In this document: positions 53,401-59,156 of the stretch, piece after piece
How positions within the stretch are numbered: the stretch's first letter is position 1
Layout of the letters: every line of letters starts with the position of its first letter
Assembly (NCBI GenBank): GCA_965229785.1
Contig: CBDDJS010000001.1
Coordinates: forward strand, 744,001 to 808,000
Length of the DNA stretch: 64,000 nucleotides
Direction: 5' to 3'
From: JAWPMT01 sp965229785
GTDB lineage: Bacteria; Bacteroidota; Bacteroidia; Cytophagales; Cyclobacteriaceae
Notes under the pieces: generated by a model
What the model was told of the DNA's origin: nothing
The model's input: the letters and a program-made list of their open reading frames with translations, nothing else
The model's database searches: none
Translations under genes and position numbers: made by a program

Positions 53401-55650
53401 GCGACGGGTGGAATAATTATTACTTATGATGGATCTCGTCAAGCTTCTGGTACCATAGCTCCAGGTTCTGAAACCACCATAAGTGTTGTGATCGATGTGG
53501 CTCATCTAACAGCGGGTTACGCATTTGGTTCAGATATAAACATTTATTCAAATGATCCAGTAACCCCTCACGTTCATATTCCGATACGTTTAAGGATTTT
53601 ACCACGACCTGAATTGACTTTGAGCTCCACTTCTTTAGATTTTGGGCAAGTTCAAAAAAGTGCCACCAGTACGCAAAAAGTGACCATAATCAATGATGGC
53701 TCGGAAGACCTGCAAATTTCCGGTTTATCCGTGACCGAAGGTTTTACCACTACTACACCAGCGGAGATGATACTTTCTCCAGGTGATTCCAGTGAAGTGG
53801 AGATTTCCTTTGAGGCATTGACCATTGGTGATTTCAGTGGTTCGTTGACCTTTGAGACAAATGATCCTGGTAACCCGGAAGTTGATGTCACATTATCCAG
53901 TTCTGTTTTTGGAATCGCTGATTTCTACATTGAGCAGGATACGATTGATCTGGGGGCCTTCGAATTTGATGAGTCCCGGGAGTTTTCATTCTCTATTGAG
54001 AATCTGGGAGATGTCAATCTTGATGTTTCGAATGTTTCTGTTAGCAATCAATTGTTTTCGATTGAGTATAGTGTGTTTTCAATGATGCCAGGAGAGGTGG
54101 CAGTCTTCGCCGTTTCTCTTACGGAATTCAATTCGGGCCAATATACAGATGTGCTAACCTTCACCAGTAACGATCCTGATGAACCTGAAAAAAGCATTGT
54201 ACTCATCGCGGAGCGACTTGCACCACCCGTAATTTCTCTAAGTTCTACTGATGTGGATTTTGGTAAGCACTTTAATTCAGCTTCGGATTCCCTGACCCTT
54301 ATGGTTTACAATACGGGTGGCGGGCTTTTAGGTATTTCCGAAATAGCTTCTGACCACTCCAATTTCACCATTTCGGAATCTGAAATGAACATTGAACCAG
54401 GAGATTCTTCCGAATTAACCGTCTATTTTATAAGTAATGAAATAGCCCAGCATGAAGGGATGTTGACATTTCATAGTAATGATCCGGTTCAATCCAGCTA
54501 CGCAATTGATCTTTCAGGATCTGTGTTAATGCCCAGCGTCACTGCTACTGATAGTGAAATCGACTTTGGAGCTGTTTATGAACAGCGTTCAGTCACCTAT
54601 GATTTTCATATTCAAAATGACGGTGCTGGATTAATGAACATTCTTTCAATGAGTACTGACCATGACTTTTTCGCGGCCTCTTCAGCCGCTACACATATAG
54701 CGTCCGGAGCAAGTTTAGCGGTCACGGTGACTTTCAGCCCAACGAACGAGGGATCTTTCGAAAGTGATTTGATCATAGAGACTGATGCCCTGGATCAATC
54801 GGTCATCACTTTGAAATTGATCGGAACCGGGCAAATGGCGATTCCTCTGTTGATACAAGATTTAGACAATATGTCCATTAATGCAGGCGTTCCCGAAAAC
54901 CTCGATCTTAATCATTATTTCTCAGATCCGCTAGGCGAACAATTGATTTATAGCTTTTCCTATGATGGATCCCTTTTCAATACATCATTGACAAACGGAT
55001 TGTTGGAAATCACAGGTCTTATGCCAGGTTCTGGAGCAATTGAGATCACTGCTAGTAATGCGGTCAGGTCTTTAACCAAATCATTCTCCGTAGTTGTTGA
55101 AAATGCGGTTCCAGAGTTGTTGCAGGAAATAGAGGATCAGGAGTTGTTGTTACGAGAAGTGCTTAGCTTGGATCTGAACGAGATTTTTACGGATGCAAAC
55201 GATGTTCTGAATTATTCGATTACTGAGAATCCAGCCTATGATGCTAACGTTGGTTCTGATTTGATGTTAAGGATCACGGCTATGAGTGTAGCAACTGCAG
55301 AAGTTACACTAACAGCGACCGACCCTTATGGAGCGTCTGTTAGCACCACCTTCACCATTCGCATAAAAGAGACGGAAACAGATCTGACCTTAGGTATTTC
55401 TCCGTCTGAAATTGAGGTGTATGTTTATCCGAATCCTAGTAATGGTACACTTTACCTGTCGGATCATTTTAATGTTAACGACCTTATTAAATTGGAAGTA
55501 TTTAACCTGTCAGGAACCAGGATAGAATTTGAATTCGATGTTTCAGATAGAAAACTGAGCATAGAAAGCGCAGAGGAAGGCGTCTACTTTGTGAAATTAC
55601 TGTTCCCCGATCAACGAGTAGTTGTCAAGAAATTTTACATACAGCACTGA
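38446..55650 (+). CDS. Giant secreted protein with two subtilisin (S8) domains, eight GATase-like insert domains and a T9SS sorting signal
   Basis: ATG at 38446 gives 5734 residues; a TTG 12 codons upstream is less likely. A signal peptide (KQVGALFIFLIFISIRGLAQ) is followed by a complete S8 protease with Asp209, His264 (RHGTHVAG) and Ser438 (GTSMACPH), an FN3 domain (about 520-610), then a long series of Ig-like ASH/BACON-type domains (DFG...FTGT...NxGTDTL...SND). Eight of these carry an inserted flavodoxin/GATase-like (DUF4350-like) domain of about 190 residues. One carries instead a second S8 protease with its own propeptide-like segment (residues about 1345-1420) and Asp1458, His1513 and Ser1673. 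Near the C terminus are two cadherin-like domains and a T9SS type A sorting domain (VYPNPSNGTLYL ... GVYFVKL ... KKFYI), so export by T9SS is expected. It probably acts at the cell surface as protease and adhesin or scaffold; the substrate is unknown. I see no cysteine in the GATase-like inserts, so they are probably not catalytic amidotransferases. Confidence 0.9.
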   Translation: MNKASTTLLIKQVGALFIFLIFISIRGLAQSEESTLYIKVKFDEHFASRVENATMQTSSLGYLQTGIFEIDSLSEVFHLKKMERVFPYNATFDARHRKYGLHQWYRLATDEMEFQAMSCASVFEKCGFVLEAEVPLKKSFNDGYERKAQAQYVEIQNTQTSAATDPRFDDQWHYENTGQSGGTSGADISLLDAWTVQSGSDEVVVAIIDGGVDTRHEDLAEAMWTNDAELNGITGVDDDGNGYVDDIYGYSFADKRGTVSADRHGTHVAGTVGAISKNGIGVAGVAGGDGTNEGVKLMSCEVFGLSRNDGFDEAFIYAADNGAVISQNSWGYTSPGVYEQSVLDAIDYFIDNAGFDANGNPIGPMQGGIVIFAAGNSNSSAQYYPGYYGPVVAVASTDDRDVRSGFSNYGSWVDIAAPGSDVLSTFPGNAYGTLSGTSMACPHVSGVVALMVAEFGKIGYSPREAREKLLQSTDNIDATNPGYIGRLGTGRTNAYLAVQSDTGIPPSKITDFSSTAVTETSATLTWTATGRNGDDGKAHAYEVRYSTDTILASTFDAAELYFQSIVPKASGETESFVVEGLLPETKYFFALKARNYFGNTSEISNVATFTTADAPILSVQPDSLVISLDEGDSIIVNIVINNRGKEILNFTFPDFPSGTSTQSFVTEVSPNSGSIGPGASQNVSLKFEAGTSTPSNYFDQIRISSNDLVNPDFNIQALMHINGLPEITFSADTLDFGSLFNFDADSAQLVLSNTGNDTLNISQVDITGDFAFSPGFRGAPYFLLPGEASNYQVLFNPTTIGAKTGQIKISSNDQDHPDSTIVIQGQSIEGPILAISPDSIGQALIIPDSVVRNLQVQNSGGSDLIFSVNIASPDRSYQLSGRHMSGFTLDGVKTDAQSISPVTFDLISLDGARITFIEQGYMGDFINDLRDRGAEVNVLFGFNEQVLSRTDILVLDDALTAFTTAEIELIHQWIEEGGNALLLGDNSSTESNENLILEGSGIELDALGNYFSETFTDIKEDPITKDVNSLYAGAYGGQFILTGGARPLVNTGDGNVFSAAGNLGLGYIVAVGDEGIFSGEYPRVSNRLFGNQIIDYLYNQNVGSWLELNVQEDTLAAGASLNVEVSMNSKRLIAGTYESVLNFRSNDPLNKTDQIPVVFELTGIPELVASDTILDFGKIFIDQSDSLTLTVSNEGTDELNVSNVLADVSYFSVDSTTFSLDPGESIGLKVYYEPTDVAHKAGVLTFSSNDATGTFNLEVKGDPYEPPVLGSLSDTVSVTLNYGDSTTQALNIVNQAVNGAADLEFDLGIQINTASVTNTGIYNDAIASLNLAESKYAEKRLIVKFQPGLSNQNQVALREELGAEVLKTYSRTGIELWSVEDMTVEEAVGAYGDDPRLLYIEPDFIVETIGEPNDSRFDDLWGMHNTGQTGGKDDADIDALEAWDITTGKDNIVVGIIDTGIDYDHEDLRDNMWKNPGEIPDNGIDDDGNGYIDDVYGWDFANDDNDPFDGHSHGTHVAGTVGASGNNGIGVAGVSWNTQLMALKFLSDFGSGNTSDAIEAVEYAVNNGAHLTNNSWGGGSFSQALKDAITEAHQANQLFVAAAGNSRSNNDTRPMYPASYDVDNIISVAATDHNDELASFSSYGLQTVDLGAPGVSVLSSVPNNGYSSFNGTSMASPHVAGAIALTWSQAPFLSGMQMKAIVMEQVDPIADLANITVTGGRLNVLNMVQNTIGWIATDIRSGVINPGASEQVTISFNASGTYGGTYLADLVVNTNDPANNESKVILKMTVNGIPEIEVSTDSIGFGEQFINTKATQSVAIINDGTDLLEVSSITFDNPDFTSDSTSVSVNPGERQVIQITYEPTVDEEDEARMTLVSNDTARSSLLVKLTGTGILPPVIEVSPDSVGVALLSGDSTTQVLSIENTGSSDLIFDLDIAKVSRSRAQFLLPAGTIDPVSLDGEMPAKANFAATPLELADLTGVRISFIDQGYLGSLKADLNARGAVVQTYYNFQASLLDNTDVLILDDALVRFPSTALQIIRNWIKDGGNILLLGDNSSTEAAQNQILSGSGITLNTFGYFKSEQFTDIVTHEINQRVSQLYASAFGGKLTLSGGAQPLVRTATGDVFAGITTLGFGEVVVVADEGIFGHSLYAANNRTFGNQILDYLSGTSNRWLSIASEGDTIIAGSKLDIDLDLNATGLYTGLYEASITIASNDPVTSTVQIPVAIDVTGVSAINLPIAEIDFGTPFTGTTVTDTLLIQNTGTDTLKISSVSVDNLDFSLSATTLALPPETEQEIGISYSPILAESDDAVLTINSNDPDNSESTIDFIATGLAPPVIAIDPDSVGVALLAGDSSQTLLKIENTGVSDLMFDLNLHHQSVSRATFEFLAGQEDADTTQAAAAGPKLVKMELLDLTGFNVIFLGYNYANASIISDLTSRGAIVNAYSNFEASILKEADVLVIDDKVRYFSSASLSSIRDWVREGGSLLVMAQYNAQYAVNTILTGSDIRVSGYRSHYGTFVNFGEHNTTEGITRLYAPYGSSDYLLTGQAKPLIYGNSGTIFAASADFEAGHVIALGNDDLIGSRISSYDNRQFSNQVIDYLAFKTINWIDFDVESDTLTSSEVANVPLRFNAKGLNAGDLKVYLSVSSNDPVSSEKIIPVTLSVSGSPEIALSDSELDYGITYVGTVSMDTLHIQNVGTDTLKVTSLTVTNTDFTLSESSLEIPPGLGQDLVISYSPLDDEVDDTILTITNNDADNGSIQVDLKGLAIDPPELSINPDSVGVTLFSGDSVVQTLTVQNTGATDLIYNYKVQRKQLSPTSFEFLSGKMEDVNAEGDTTTVSEASLVSMELANLTGFKISFMGYSYGFSSFISTMRTRGAEVMTYYGVDEEALEETDVLILNQQRMSGFTANDTQAINEWVKSGGSLLVMANNYVQHKVNDILSGGNIQSDGSVYFYGTYTDIRPHEVTEGVNSLYFPYRTASYNLSGSAEALVVHSSGSVHAATTSLGKGHVVAIGNDDLLDYRISYADNRLFGNQVIDYLVLSASRWVSVETASDTLSAGNSMDIDLKFNADGLNASFLEADLIFSSNDPFNAVEEIPLSLMVTGAPTISLSDSILNFGSIFTGTTIQRMLTFSNVGTDTLKITNITADDPAYSISKTSLDLPPDADQTLVLTYAPTVAANDDATLTIYSNDPTDSELEVDLNGSGVSPPVVEVGSDSLGVALFAGDSTDLSLQIQNTGLSDLYFEMNIRRKSNSTSSFEFMAGQEFDSDTEVTTNAVPTKMELGDLTGYSVAIVGYYYSSNALMTDLTSRGAEVRRYSNFSSSILDQNDVLILDNNVRYNNTATLTSIRNWVLSGGRLLLLTESTAQVNVNYLLSGSGIELKSSAYNYGTFTNLAAHETTEGVTTLYAPYGAASYTITGLALPLVYDGSGDVYAATSELGAGQILVMGNEDLMYNRFSYYDNRLFGNQVIDYLTLSGNQWVTVDDTPDTLSAGGAKIVKLAFNAKELNAGIYEAELEVASNDPVNPKLSVPLSLTVSGEPDIEVSAQTIDLGSHFLTTTYVDTLQIQNTGTDTLNISDITINNTDFTVNSTTATLPPDFGAEILITYIPVVAEVDDAILSIFSDDPANPETKVNLEATGVSPPIISINPDSLGVTLFSGDSVMQSLNVINSGLSELTFTVDLQAKSISTSAFEFMAGEIPADEGSGASGTLVRNALPTKMELQDLTGVSISFVGYNYSLSNIISDLQNRGGLVSTYYSFNESILDDTDVLIIDDRVRYFPSSAWEIIRKWVRAGRSLLIHASSSSQTQVNEILQGSNIQMNGYRYNYGTFTTIGTHETTSDVSTLYAPYGGSAFALTGSAKALITTSSNDVFSAVTKFGNGTVVVLGNDDLIGRRIASYDNRLFANQLFDFLSRAAYRWLSVIAPGDTVAANATEPYQLKLNATGLNAGLYEAQLSFKSNDPVTPETILPVSLTVNGKPEIELSVTSIDFGTPYTGTTVTDTVFISNPGTDTLKINSMSANNTDYTLSSGTATILPGEDYELQVTYAPIVSEVDNATLTINSNDATNAQKTLNLVGTGLAPPVIDFSPDSLGVALNSGDDTNRTLTVKNTGGSDLIYDIQIQRRSNTSASFEFLAGQVPDEHMGGEAASGGTMVSMNLDDLTGFRISFVGYHYSISSFISDLTTRGAEVSRYSNFTESILDQTDVLIFDHRMRYTSTTSLNAIREWIKEGGTALLTVDYSSQSAFNTILSGSGIYMSNSIYNYGTFTKISAHETTEGVSSLYAPYSSAEFMLTGNMAKKLIENNTGDIFGAVTDFGRGKVIVLGNDDLLGSRISYYNNRLFGNQVIDYLTGTIYRWLSVSHESDTISLNSSLDLQVDFNAEGLNSGIYEAELSFRSNDPITPVGTVPVSVTVTGRPTISFDTETINFGNHFTGTSSTDTLHIRNDGTDTLKVTDMVVSNTDYTTDIRTITLPPGQSSSVIVTYKPLVHESDHATLTVHSNDLTRAQSVISLKGMGLDPPAISLNPDSTGVEVVPGDKVARFVKVENTGNSDLIYSLRVGRSPNSVSTFEFAAGEVVNDELSSPIRAELANLSGVKVTFVEYGNMGILRTDLRSRGAVVNRYTSISSSILNQTDVLVVDERMRFFSTQQNEEIRQWVADGGNLLVLGDYNMQAPVNFILSGSDLQMGYSTRNYSTFTDIVTHPTTEDVSTLHTSSSIRTLTVTGDAESLVKTNSGDVFAATTRLGLGEVVVIGNDDIFGGWVSYYENKLFGNQIIDYLAFSPEDWLSTSIQSDTLSAGSSRDIELSFDASGLKVEDYEGAIAYYSNDPTTPEKLMKVTMSVIDGANADFSAANLDFGDQFVGTVITKTIDVINSGSEPLIVTSVDIDNSDYAVDASNFTLAAGQRRTLTVTYSPTAKGPDNAVISLNSNDASTSTPTVNLSANASQPPVIVANPVYISADIHEGENYQQQLNIKNTGESDLDWSVATGGIIITYDGSRQASGTIAPGSETTISVVIDVAHLTAGYAFGSDINIYSNDPVTPHVHIPIRLRILPRPELTLSSTSLDFGQVQKSATSTQKVTIINDGSEDLQISGLSVTEGFTTTTPAEMILSPGDSSEVEISFEALTIGDFSGSLTFETNDPGNPEVDVTLSSSVFGIADFYIEQDTIDLGAFEFDESREFSFSIENLGDVNLDVSNVSVSNQLFSIEYSVFSMMPGEVAVFAVSLTEFNSGQYTDVLTFTSNDPDEPEKSIVLIAERLAPPVISLSSTDVDFGKHFNSASDSLTLMVYNTGGGLLGISEIASDHSNFTISESEMNIEPGDSSELTVYFISNEIAQHEGMLTFHSNDPVQSSYAIDLSGSVLMPSVTATDSEIDFGAVYEQRSVTYDFHIQNDGAGLMNILSMSTDHDFFAASSAATHIASGASLAVTVTFSPTNEGSFESDLIIETDALDQSVITLKLIGTGQMAIPLLIQDLDNMSINAGVPENLDLNHYFSDPLGEQLIYSFSYDGSLFNTSLTNGLLEITGLMPGSGAIEITASNAVRSLTKSFSVVVENAVPELLQEIEDQELLLREVLSLDLNEIFTDANDVLNYSITENPAYDANVGSDLMLRITAMSVATAEVTLTATDPYGASVSTTFTIRIKETETDLTLGISPSEIEVYVYPNPSNGTLYLSDHFNVNDLIKLEVFNLSGTRIEFEFDVSDRKLSIESAEEGVYFVKLLFPDQRVVVKKFYIQH
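40951..53285 (+). repeat. Periodic 1.3-kb modules inside the giant gene
   Basis: The coding sequence repeats with a period near 1.3 kb. By eye the units begin near 40951, 42270 (holding the second protease), 44130, 45450, 46750, 48070, 49375, 50695 and 52005. Each starts with PDSxGVxLxxGDS and NTGxSDLxF, then the inserted domain, then W, a SDTLSAG strand, NAxGLNAGxYEA, SNDP, and an ASH domain with DFG and GTDTLKI. The inserts share TGxxIxFxGY, DLxxRGAxV, DVLIxD, IRxWxxxGG, YGTFT, LYAPYG and GNDDL...DNRLFGNQVIDYL. The repeats are divergent at DNA level, so they are old or under selection. Confidence 0.85.
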
Positions 55651-55666
55651 TTTCGAAGGTTGGAAC

Positions 55667-56527
55667 TCAGGCAGTAGTTCTTGTTCGCTTAAGTCGTATT
55701 TGGAGACTCAGGAAAATGACAAAGAATAAGGCTCCGGCGACGGTAGCCATGGCTCCGGCTATAGATCCATCAATCGCAAATGCTAAATAATATCCCAATA
55801 CAGCGGATACTGTGCCAAACAGACAGCTGTATCCTATCATCTTTTTCAAGTTTGTGGTGATCAGATACGCTGTGGCTGCAGGTGTGATCAAAAAAGCGAC
55901 GACTAATATGGCGCCAACCGATTCAAATGAAGCGACGGTTGTTAGCGAAACGAGACTCATGAGTACATAATGCCAGATGGTGCTGGAAATACCCACGGAC
56001 ATGGAAAAAGCCGGGTCAAAAGAAGTAACAAAAAACTCTTTCCATGCCAGGGAGACGAACAGTATAATAATGATCAGAATTACGCTTAAAACAATCAGTG
56101 CCTTGGGACCAACAACTGTTCCATCGTCTAAGTAAATCAAGTCCAGTGGCGTATAGGCGATTTCTCCGTAGAGAACACAATCTTCATCGATGTGTGCATC
56201 GCCGGCATAGTAAGAGATCAGAATTACTCCAAGTGCAAACAACCAGGTAAATGTTACACCAATACTGGCATCCGTTTGTAGTTTTCCCTTTTGATGAAAG
56301 AACTCGATGAGAAAAGTTGTAAGGATACCAATTAATCCTGCGCCTACTACCATGCCCAGACTATCCATGTCACTCCCTAATAAAAAAGCAATTACTATCC
56401 CAGGCAGAACAGCATGTGAAATGGCATCACTGACCATCGCCATTTTCCTAAGTACCAGAAAGCTACCCAAAATGCCACAACTGATGGCTACCAGACTTCC
56501 AGTGGCAATAATGATCAGTGCATCCAT
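55667..56527 (-). CDS. Metal (Mn/Zn/Fe) ABC transporter permease, TroD/ZnuB type
   Basis: 286 residues with about eight or nine TM helices (GSLVAISCGILGSFLVLRKMAMVSDAISHAVLPGI, the family's conserved helix pair; later VGAILVVAFLITPAATAYL). These are the signature stretches of the ABC-3 family. It is the last gene of the operon and follows the fused permease by 30 bases. A DEDCVLYGEIAYTPLDLI loop faces outside. As in TroABCD systems, the two permeases form a heterodimer that passes a divalent metal to the cytosol. Confidence 0.92.
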   Translation of the reverse strand: MDALIIIATGSLVAISCGILGSFLVLRKMAMVSDAISHAVLPGIVIAFLLGSDMDSLGMVVGAGLIGILTTFLIEFFHQKGKLQTDASIGVTFTWLFALGVILISYYAGDAHIDEDCVLYGEIAYTPLDLIYLDDGTVVGPKALIVLSVILIIIILFVSLAWKEFFVTSFDPAFSMSVGISSTIWHYVLMSLVSLTTVASFESVGAILVVAFLITPAATAYLITTNLKKMIGYSCLFGTVSAVLGYYLAFAIDGSIAGAMATVAGALFFVIFLSLQIRLKRTRTTA

Positions 56528-56557
56528 GAAACGAGGTATTTAAGTTCAAAAAGCATA

Positions 56558-57850
56558 TTACTTCGCAGGTATAATGGAATCATGTGGGTCCTTCGAAGGG
56601 TTTTTTAGCAAGACCTCCAGTTTACTTTCAAGTTCAGGAGTAATGATGTGTTCGATAGATTCAGCGTCTTCGTGGACGTGATCGGGTGCTATACGCAAAT
56701 ATTCAGTGAGGTATAGTTCCCATAACCTATGTAACCTTTGGATACGTTTACCTTTTCTAAGTCCGTCTTCTGTCAATATCCAATTCGTCTCATCCGGTTT
56801 CAGAAAGCCGTGTCTTCGAAGCCTTTTTAGCCCCTGCTTGAGTTGTGGTAATGAAAAAGTACGTTTTGCCAGAATATCTTTTTGGGAAATAGGGGAGTAG
56901 AAGTCACCTTCTTTCTCCTTAAGGGCGTAGAAAGTCTTGAGTAAATTCTCTTCCAGAAATTGTCGTTTGATCCTTCTTTGTCGGATTGCTTTGATCGCTA
57001 TACCTCTTTCAGGTGCGAAGAAGAAGGATAACAAAGCAATCATTGAAAGAACCATGACCATCCATGGGCCAGTAGGGAGGGAAGGTTTGAGATAGGAAAT
57101 GAAGGCTCCGGTGAATCCTGAAAAGGCACTGAATACGGCCGCCAATATCAACATTTTGCTCAATCGGTTGGTCCAGAATTTTGCGGCTGCGGCAGGAGTT
57201 ATTAGCATGGCTGCCATCAACACGACACCCACGGCCTGAATACCCGTTACCACAGCCATTACAGTAATTGAGGTGAGTAACAACTCAATGGTTTTTGTGG
57301 GCATACCGATGGCTTTGGCGAAAGGAACGTCAAAGGCCAGAAGCTTGAATTCCTTATAAAATAAAGCCACTACGATTAGTATAATAAGAGCAATGGTACC
57401 AAAGGCATATAAATCGGTGCCCACCAGGGCCGCTGCTTTTCCAAAAAGAAAAGAGTCCAGGCCCGTTTGATTGGCATTTCCGGAATGCTGAATGTATGTG
57501 AGTAATAAAATCCCAATACCAAAAAAAACGGATAGAGACAGTCCCGTAGCGGTATCCTCTTTGATCTTTGAATTTCTGACAATGTAATCCATGGTTACAA
57601 TAGAAAGCCAGCCACTGATAAAGGCTCCAATAATGATAAAAAGTGGATTTTTGTAACCTGTGATCAGGAAGGACAGGCAAATACCGGGAAGAACAGCATG
57701 CGATACGACATCTCCGACCAGCGCTTTTTTCTTAAGGAACGTAAAGCAACCGACGAGTGATGAAGATATGGAGAGTAACATGGTACCCAATACAACATAC
57801 TTGATGTTTGGATGCGAGAAAGTAAAAAAATCAAGGATAATCTCTTTCAT
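56558..57850 (-). CDS. Metal ABC transporter permease fused to a DtxR-like domain, TroC type
   Basis: 430 residues. Residues 1-285 are an ABC-3 permease (SLVGCFTFLKKKALVGDVVSHAVLPGI, GVVLMAAMLITPAAAAKFW). Residues about 300-430 are cytosolic and resemble a DtxR/MntR regulator without the complete protein: a winged-helix-like part (SPISQKDILAKRTFSLPQLKQGLKRL) and the dimerisation/metal part (HRLWELYLTEYLRIAPDHVHEDAESIEHII), compare HRLWEVFLVDKLHFNWDEVHEIAEQLEHV-type sequence in the operon's own repressor. The fused domain may gate transport by metal binding. Ten bases separate it from the ATPase gene. Confidence 0.9.
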   Translation of the reverse strand: MKEIILDFFTFSHPNIKYVVLGTMLLSISSSLVGCFTFLKKKALVGDVVSHAVLPGICLSFLITGYKNPLFIIIGAFISGWLSIVTMDYIVRNSKIKEDTATGLSLSVFFGIGILLLTYIQHSGNANQTGLDSFLFGKAAALVGTDLYAFGTIALIILIVVALFYKEFKLLAFDVPFAKAIGMPTKTIELLLTSITVMAVVTGIQAVGVVLMAAMLITPAAAAKFWTNRLSKMLILAAVFSAFSGFTGAFISYLKPSLPTGPWMVMVLSMIALLSFFFAPERGIAIKAIRQRRIKRQFLEENLLKTFYALKEKEGDFYSPISQKDILAKRTFSLPQLKQGLKRLRRHGFLKPDETNWILTEDGLRKGKRIQRLHRLWELYLTEYLRIAPDHVHEDAESIEHIITPELESKLEVLLKNPSKDPHDSIIPAK

Positions 57851-57860
57851 GATACTTGAA

Positions 57861-58649
57861 TCACAGATCTCGACTTGGGTATTCCCCTTTCCTTAATAGT
57901 TCTCCTACTTCCGTAAGTAAAGTAAGTTTGCCCCCGTAGGTTTCTTCCAGCAATTCGGGGTTAAATATTTCATTAGTAGGTCCTGAGGCAACAAGTCGTA
58001 AATTGAGCATGATCAGCCAGTCAAAATAGGTGGATACGGATTGTAAATCGTGATGTACTACAATGACTGTTTTACCCTCTGCAGCGAGGTTTTTCAGGAT
58101 TTGAATAATGGCTTTTTCTGTAGCCGCGTCTACACCTGCAAAAGGCTCATCCATGAAATAAATATCGGCTTGTTGAGTAAGAGCCCTGGCCAGGAATACT
58201 CGTTGCTGCTGGCCACCCGACAATTGTGAGATTTGTCGGTCTTTGAAGGGTTCCATGCCTACTTGTTCCAGTGAGTAAGCCGCGGCCTCTCGATCTGCTT
58301 TTCTTGGTCGCTTGAATAGTCCCAGATTGCCATACCTACCCATGAGTACTACATCCATCACGGATGCTGGAAAATCCCAGTCCACTGTCTCTCTCTGAGG
58401 AACATAACTAACCCTTTGGCGCACTTTATCAAGGTCCTTGTTAAAAAGCTTGACATAACCGGAACTCAAAGGAAGGAGTCCCATTACCGATTTGATCAGA
58501 GTCGATTTTCCTGCTCCGTTAGGTCCAATAATTCCTGCTATGGCACCTTTAGGTACTTCAAGATCCACGCCCCATAAGACGGGCTTCTTATCGTAACTGA
58601 CCGTAAGGTCATGGATTTCAAGTGCCGGTAACTCTTTATTGGTTGACAT
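57861..58649 (-). CDS. Metal ABC transporter ATP-binding protein
   Basis: 262 residues with Walker A (GPNGAGKSTLIKS), Q-loop, signature (LSGGQQQRVFLARAL), Walker B (DIYFMDEPFAGVD) and switch His (VVHHDLQ). This is the ZnuC/TroB class. It powers the two permeases encoded directly downstream and lies downstream of the S23 insertion. The start is the ATG before the conserved LEIHDLTVSYDKKPVLWGV strand. Confidence 0.95.
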   Translation of the reverse strand: MSTNKELPALEIHDLTVSYDKKPVLWGVDLEVPKGAIAGIIGPNGAGKSTLIKSVMGLLPLSSGYVKLFNKDLDKVRQRVSYVPQRETVDWDFPASVMDVVLMGRYGNLGLFKRPRKADREAAAYSLEQVGMEPFKDRQISQLSGGQQQRVFLARALTQQADIYFMDEPFAGVDAATEKAIIQILKNLAAEGKTVIVVHHDLQSVSTYFDWLIMLNLRLVASGPTNEIFNPELLEETYGGKLTLLTEVGELLRKGEYPSRDL

Positions 58650-58678
58650 GGTATTTAGCTTTTGGGTGTTGGGAGTTT

Positions 58679-59092
58679 TTAGGGATTTTGGCTTTTTGGG
58701 ATGTTTGGGTGTTTGGGGAATGGAGGCCAGGATTTAGGATTGGATCTGAGATACGGAATGAATGCGTTTATCTTTTTCTTTAAAGTGATCAGTTCCGACG
58801 TGAGACTGAAATAGGCATCTTGTTCGATGTGCTCCAGGTCTTTTGAGAGAAGAATCAAATATGCTAAATCCGACCCGGAACCCATGGCAATATCACAAAA
58901 GCGCTTCAATTCTTGTCTTGAGCCTGGCCCACACCCTTCAGCAATATTATTGAGTATTGAAACAGAACTCCGTCTCATTTGACTCACTAATCCATACTTC
59001 GCTTCTTCCGGAAAATGAGAGGTTATCTTATAAATCTTGAGGGTCATTTGATGTCCAGTTTTCCATATATCCAAATCTTTAAACTCTCTCAT
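58679..59092 (-). CDS. Four-helix-bundle (S23/IVP-type) protein
   Basis: 137 residues. FKDLDIWKTGHQMTLKIYKIT, LVSQMRRSSVSILNNIAEGCG, and a C-terminal helix (LTSELITLKKKINAF) are the signature of the family first found in 23S rRNA intervening sequences. The last 20 residues are a low-complexity Pro/Lys/Ser/Asn tail, and the G/T-rich repeat-like DNA (58661-58725, on the minus strand runs of CCCAAA type) spans and continues past the stop. The gene breaks the transporter operon between substrate-binding protein and ATPase, so it looks like an inserted cassette that keeps the reading direction. Its function is unknown. Confidence 0.9.
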   Translation of the reverse strand: MREFKDLDIWKTGHQMTLKIYKITSHFPEEAKYGLVSQMRRSSVSILNNIAEGCGPGSRQELKRFCDIAMGSGSDLAYLILLSKDLEHIEQDAYFSLTSELITLKKKINAFIPYLRSNPKSWPPFPKHPNIPKSQNP

Positions 59093-59156
59093 TTACGAAT
59101 AAATTCCTATTTATTAGTCTAGGATCTAAAAGCCCAATTCCCCAAATACCTACTAT

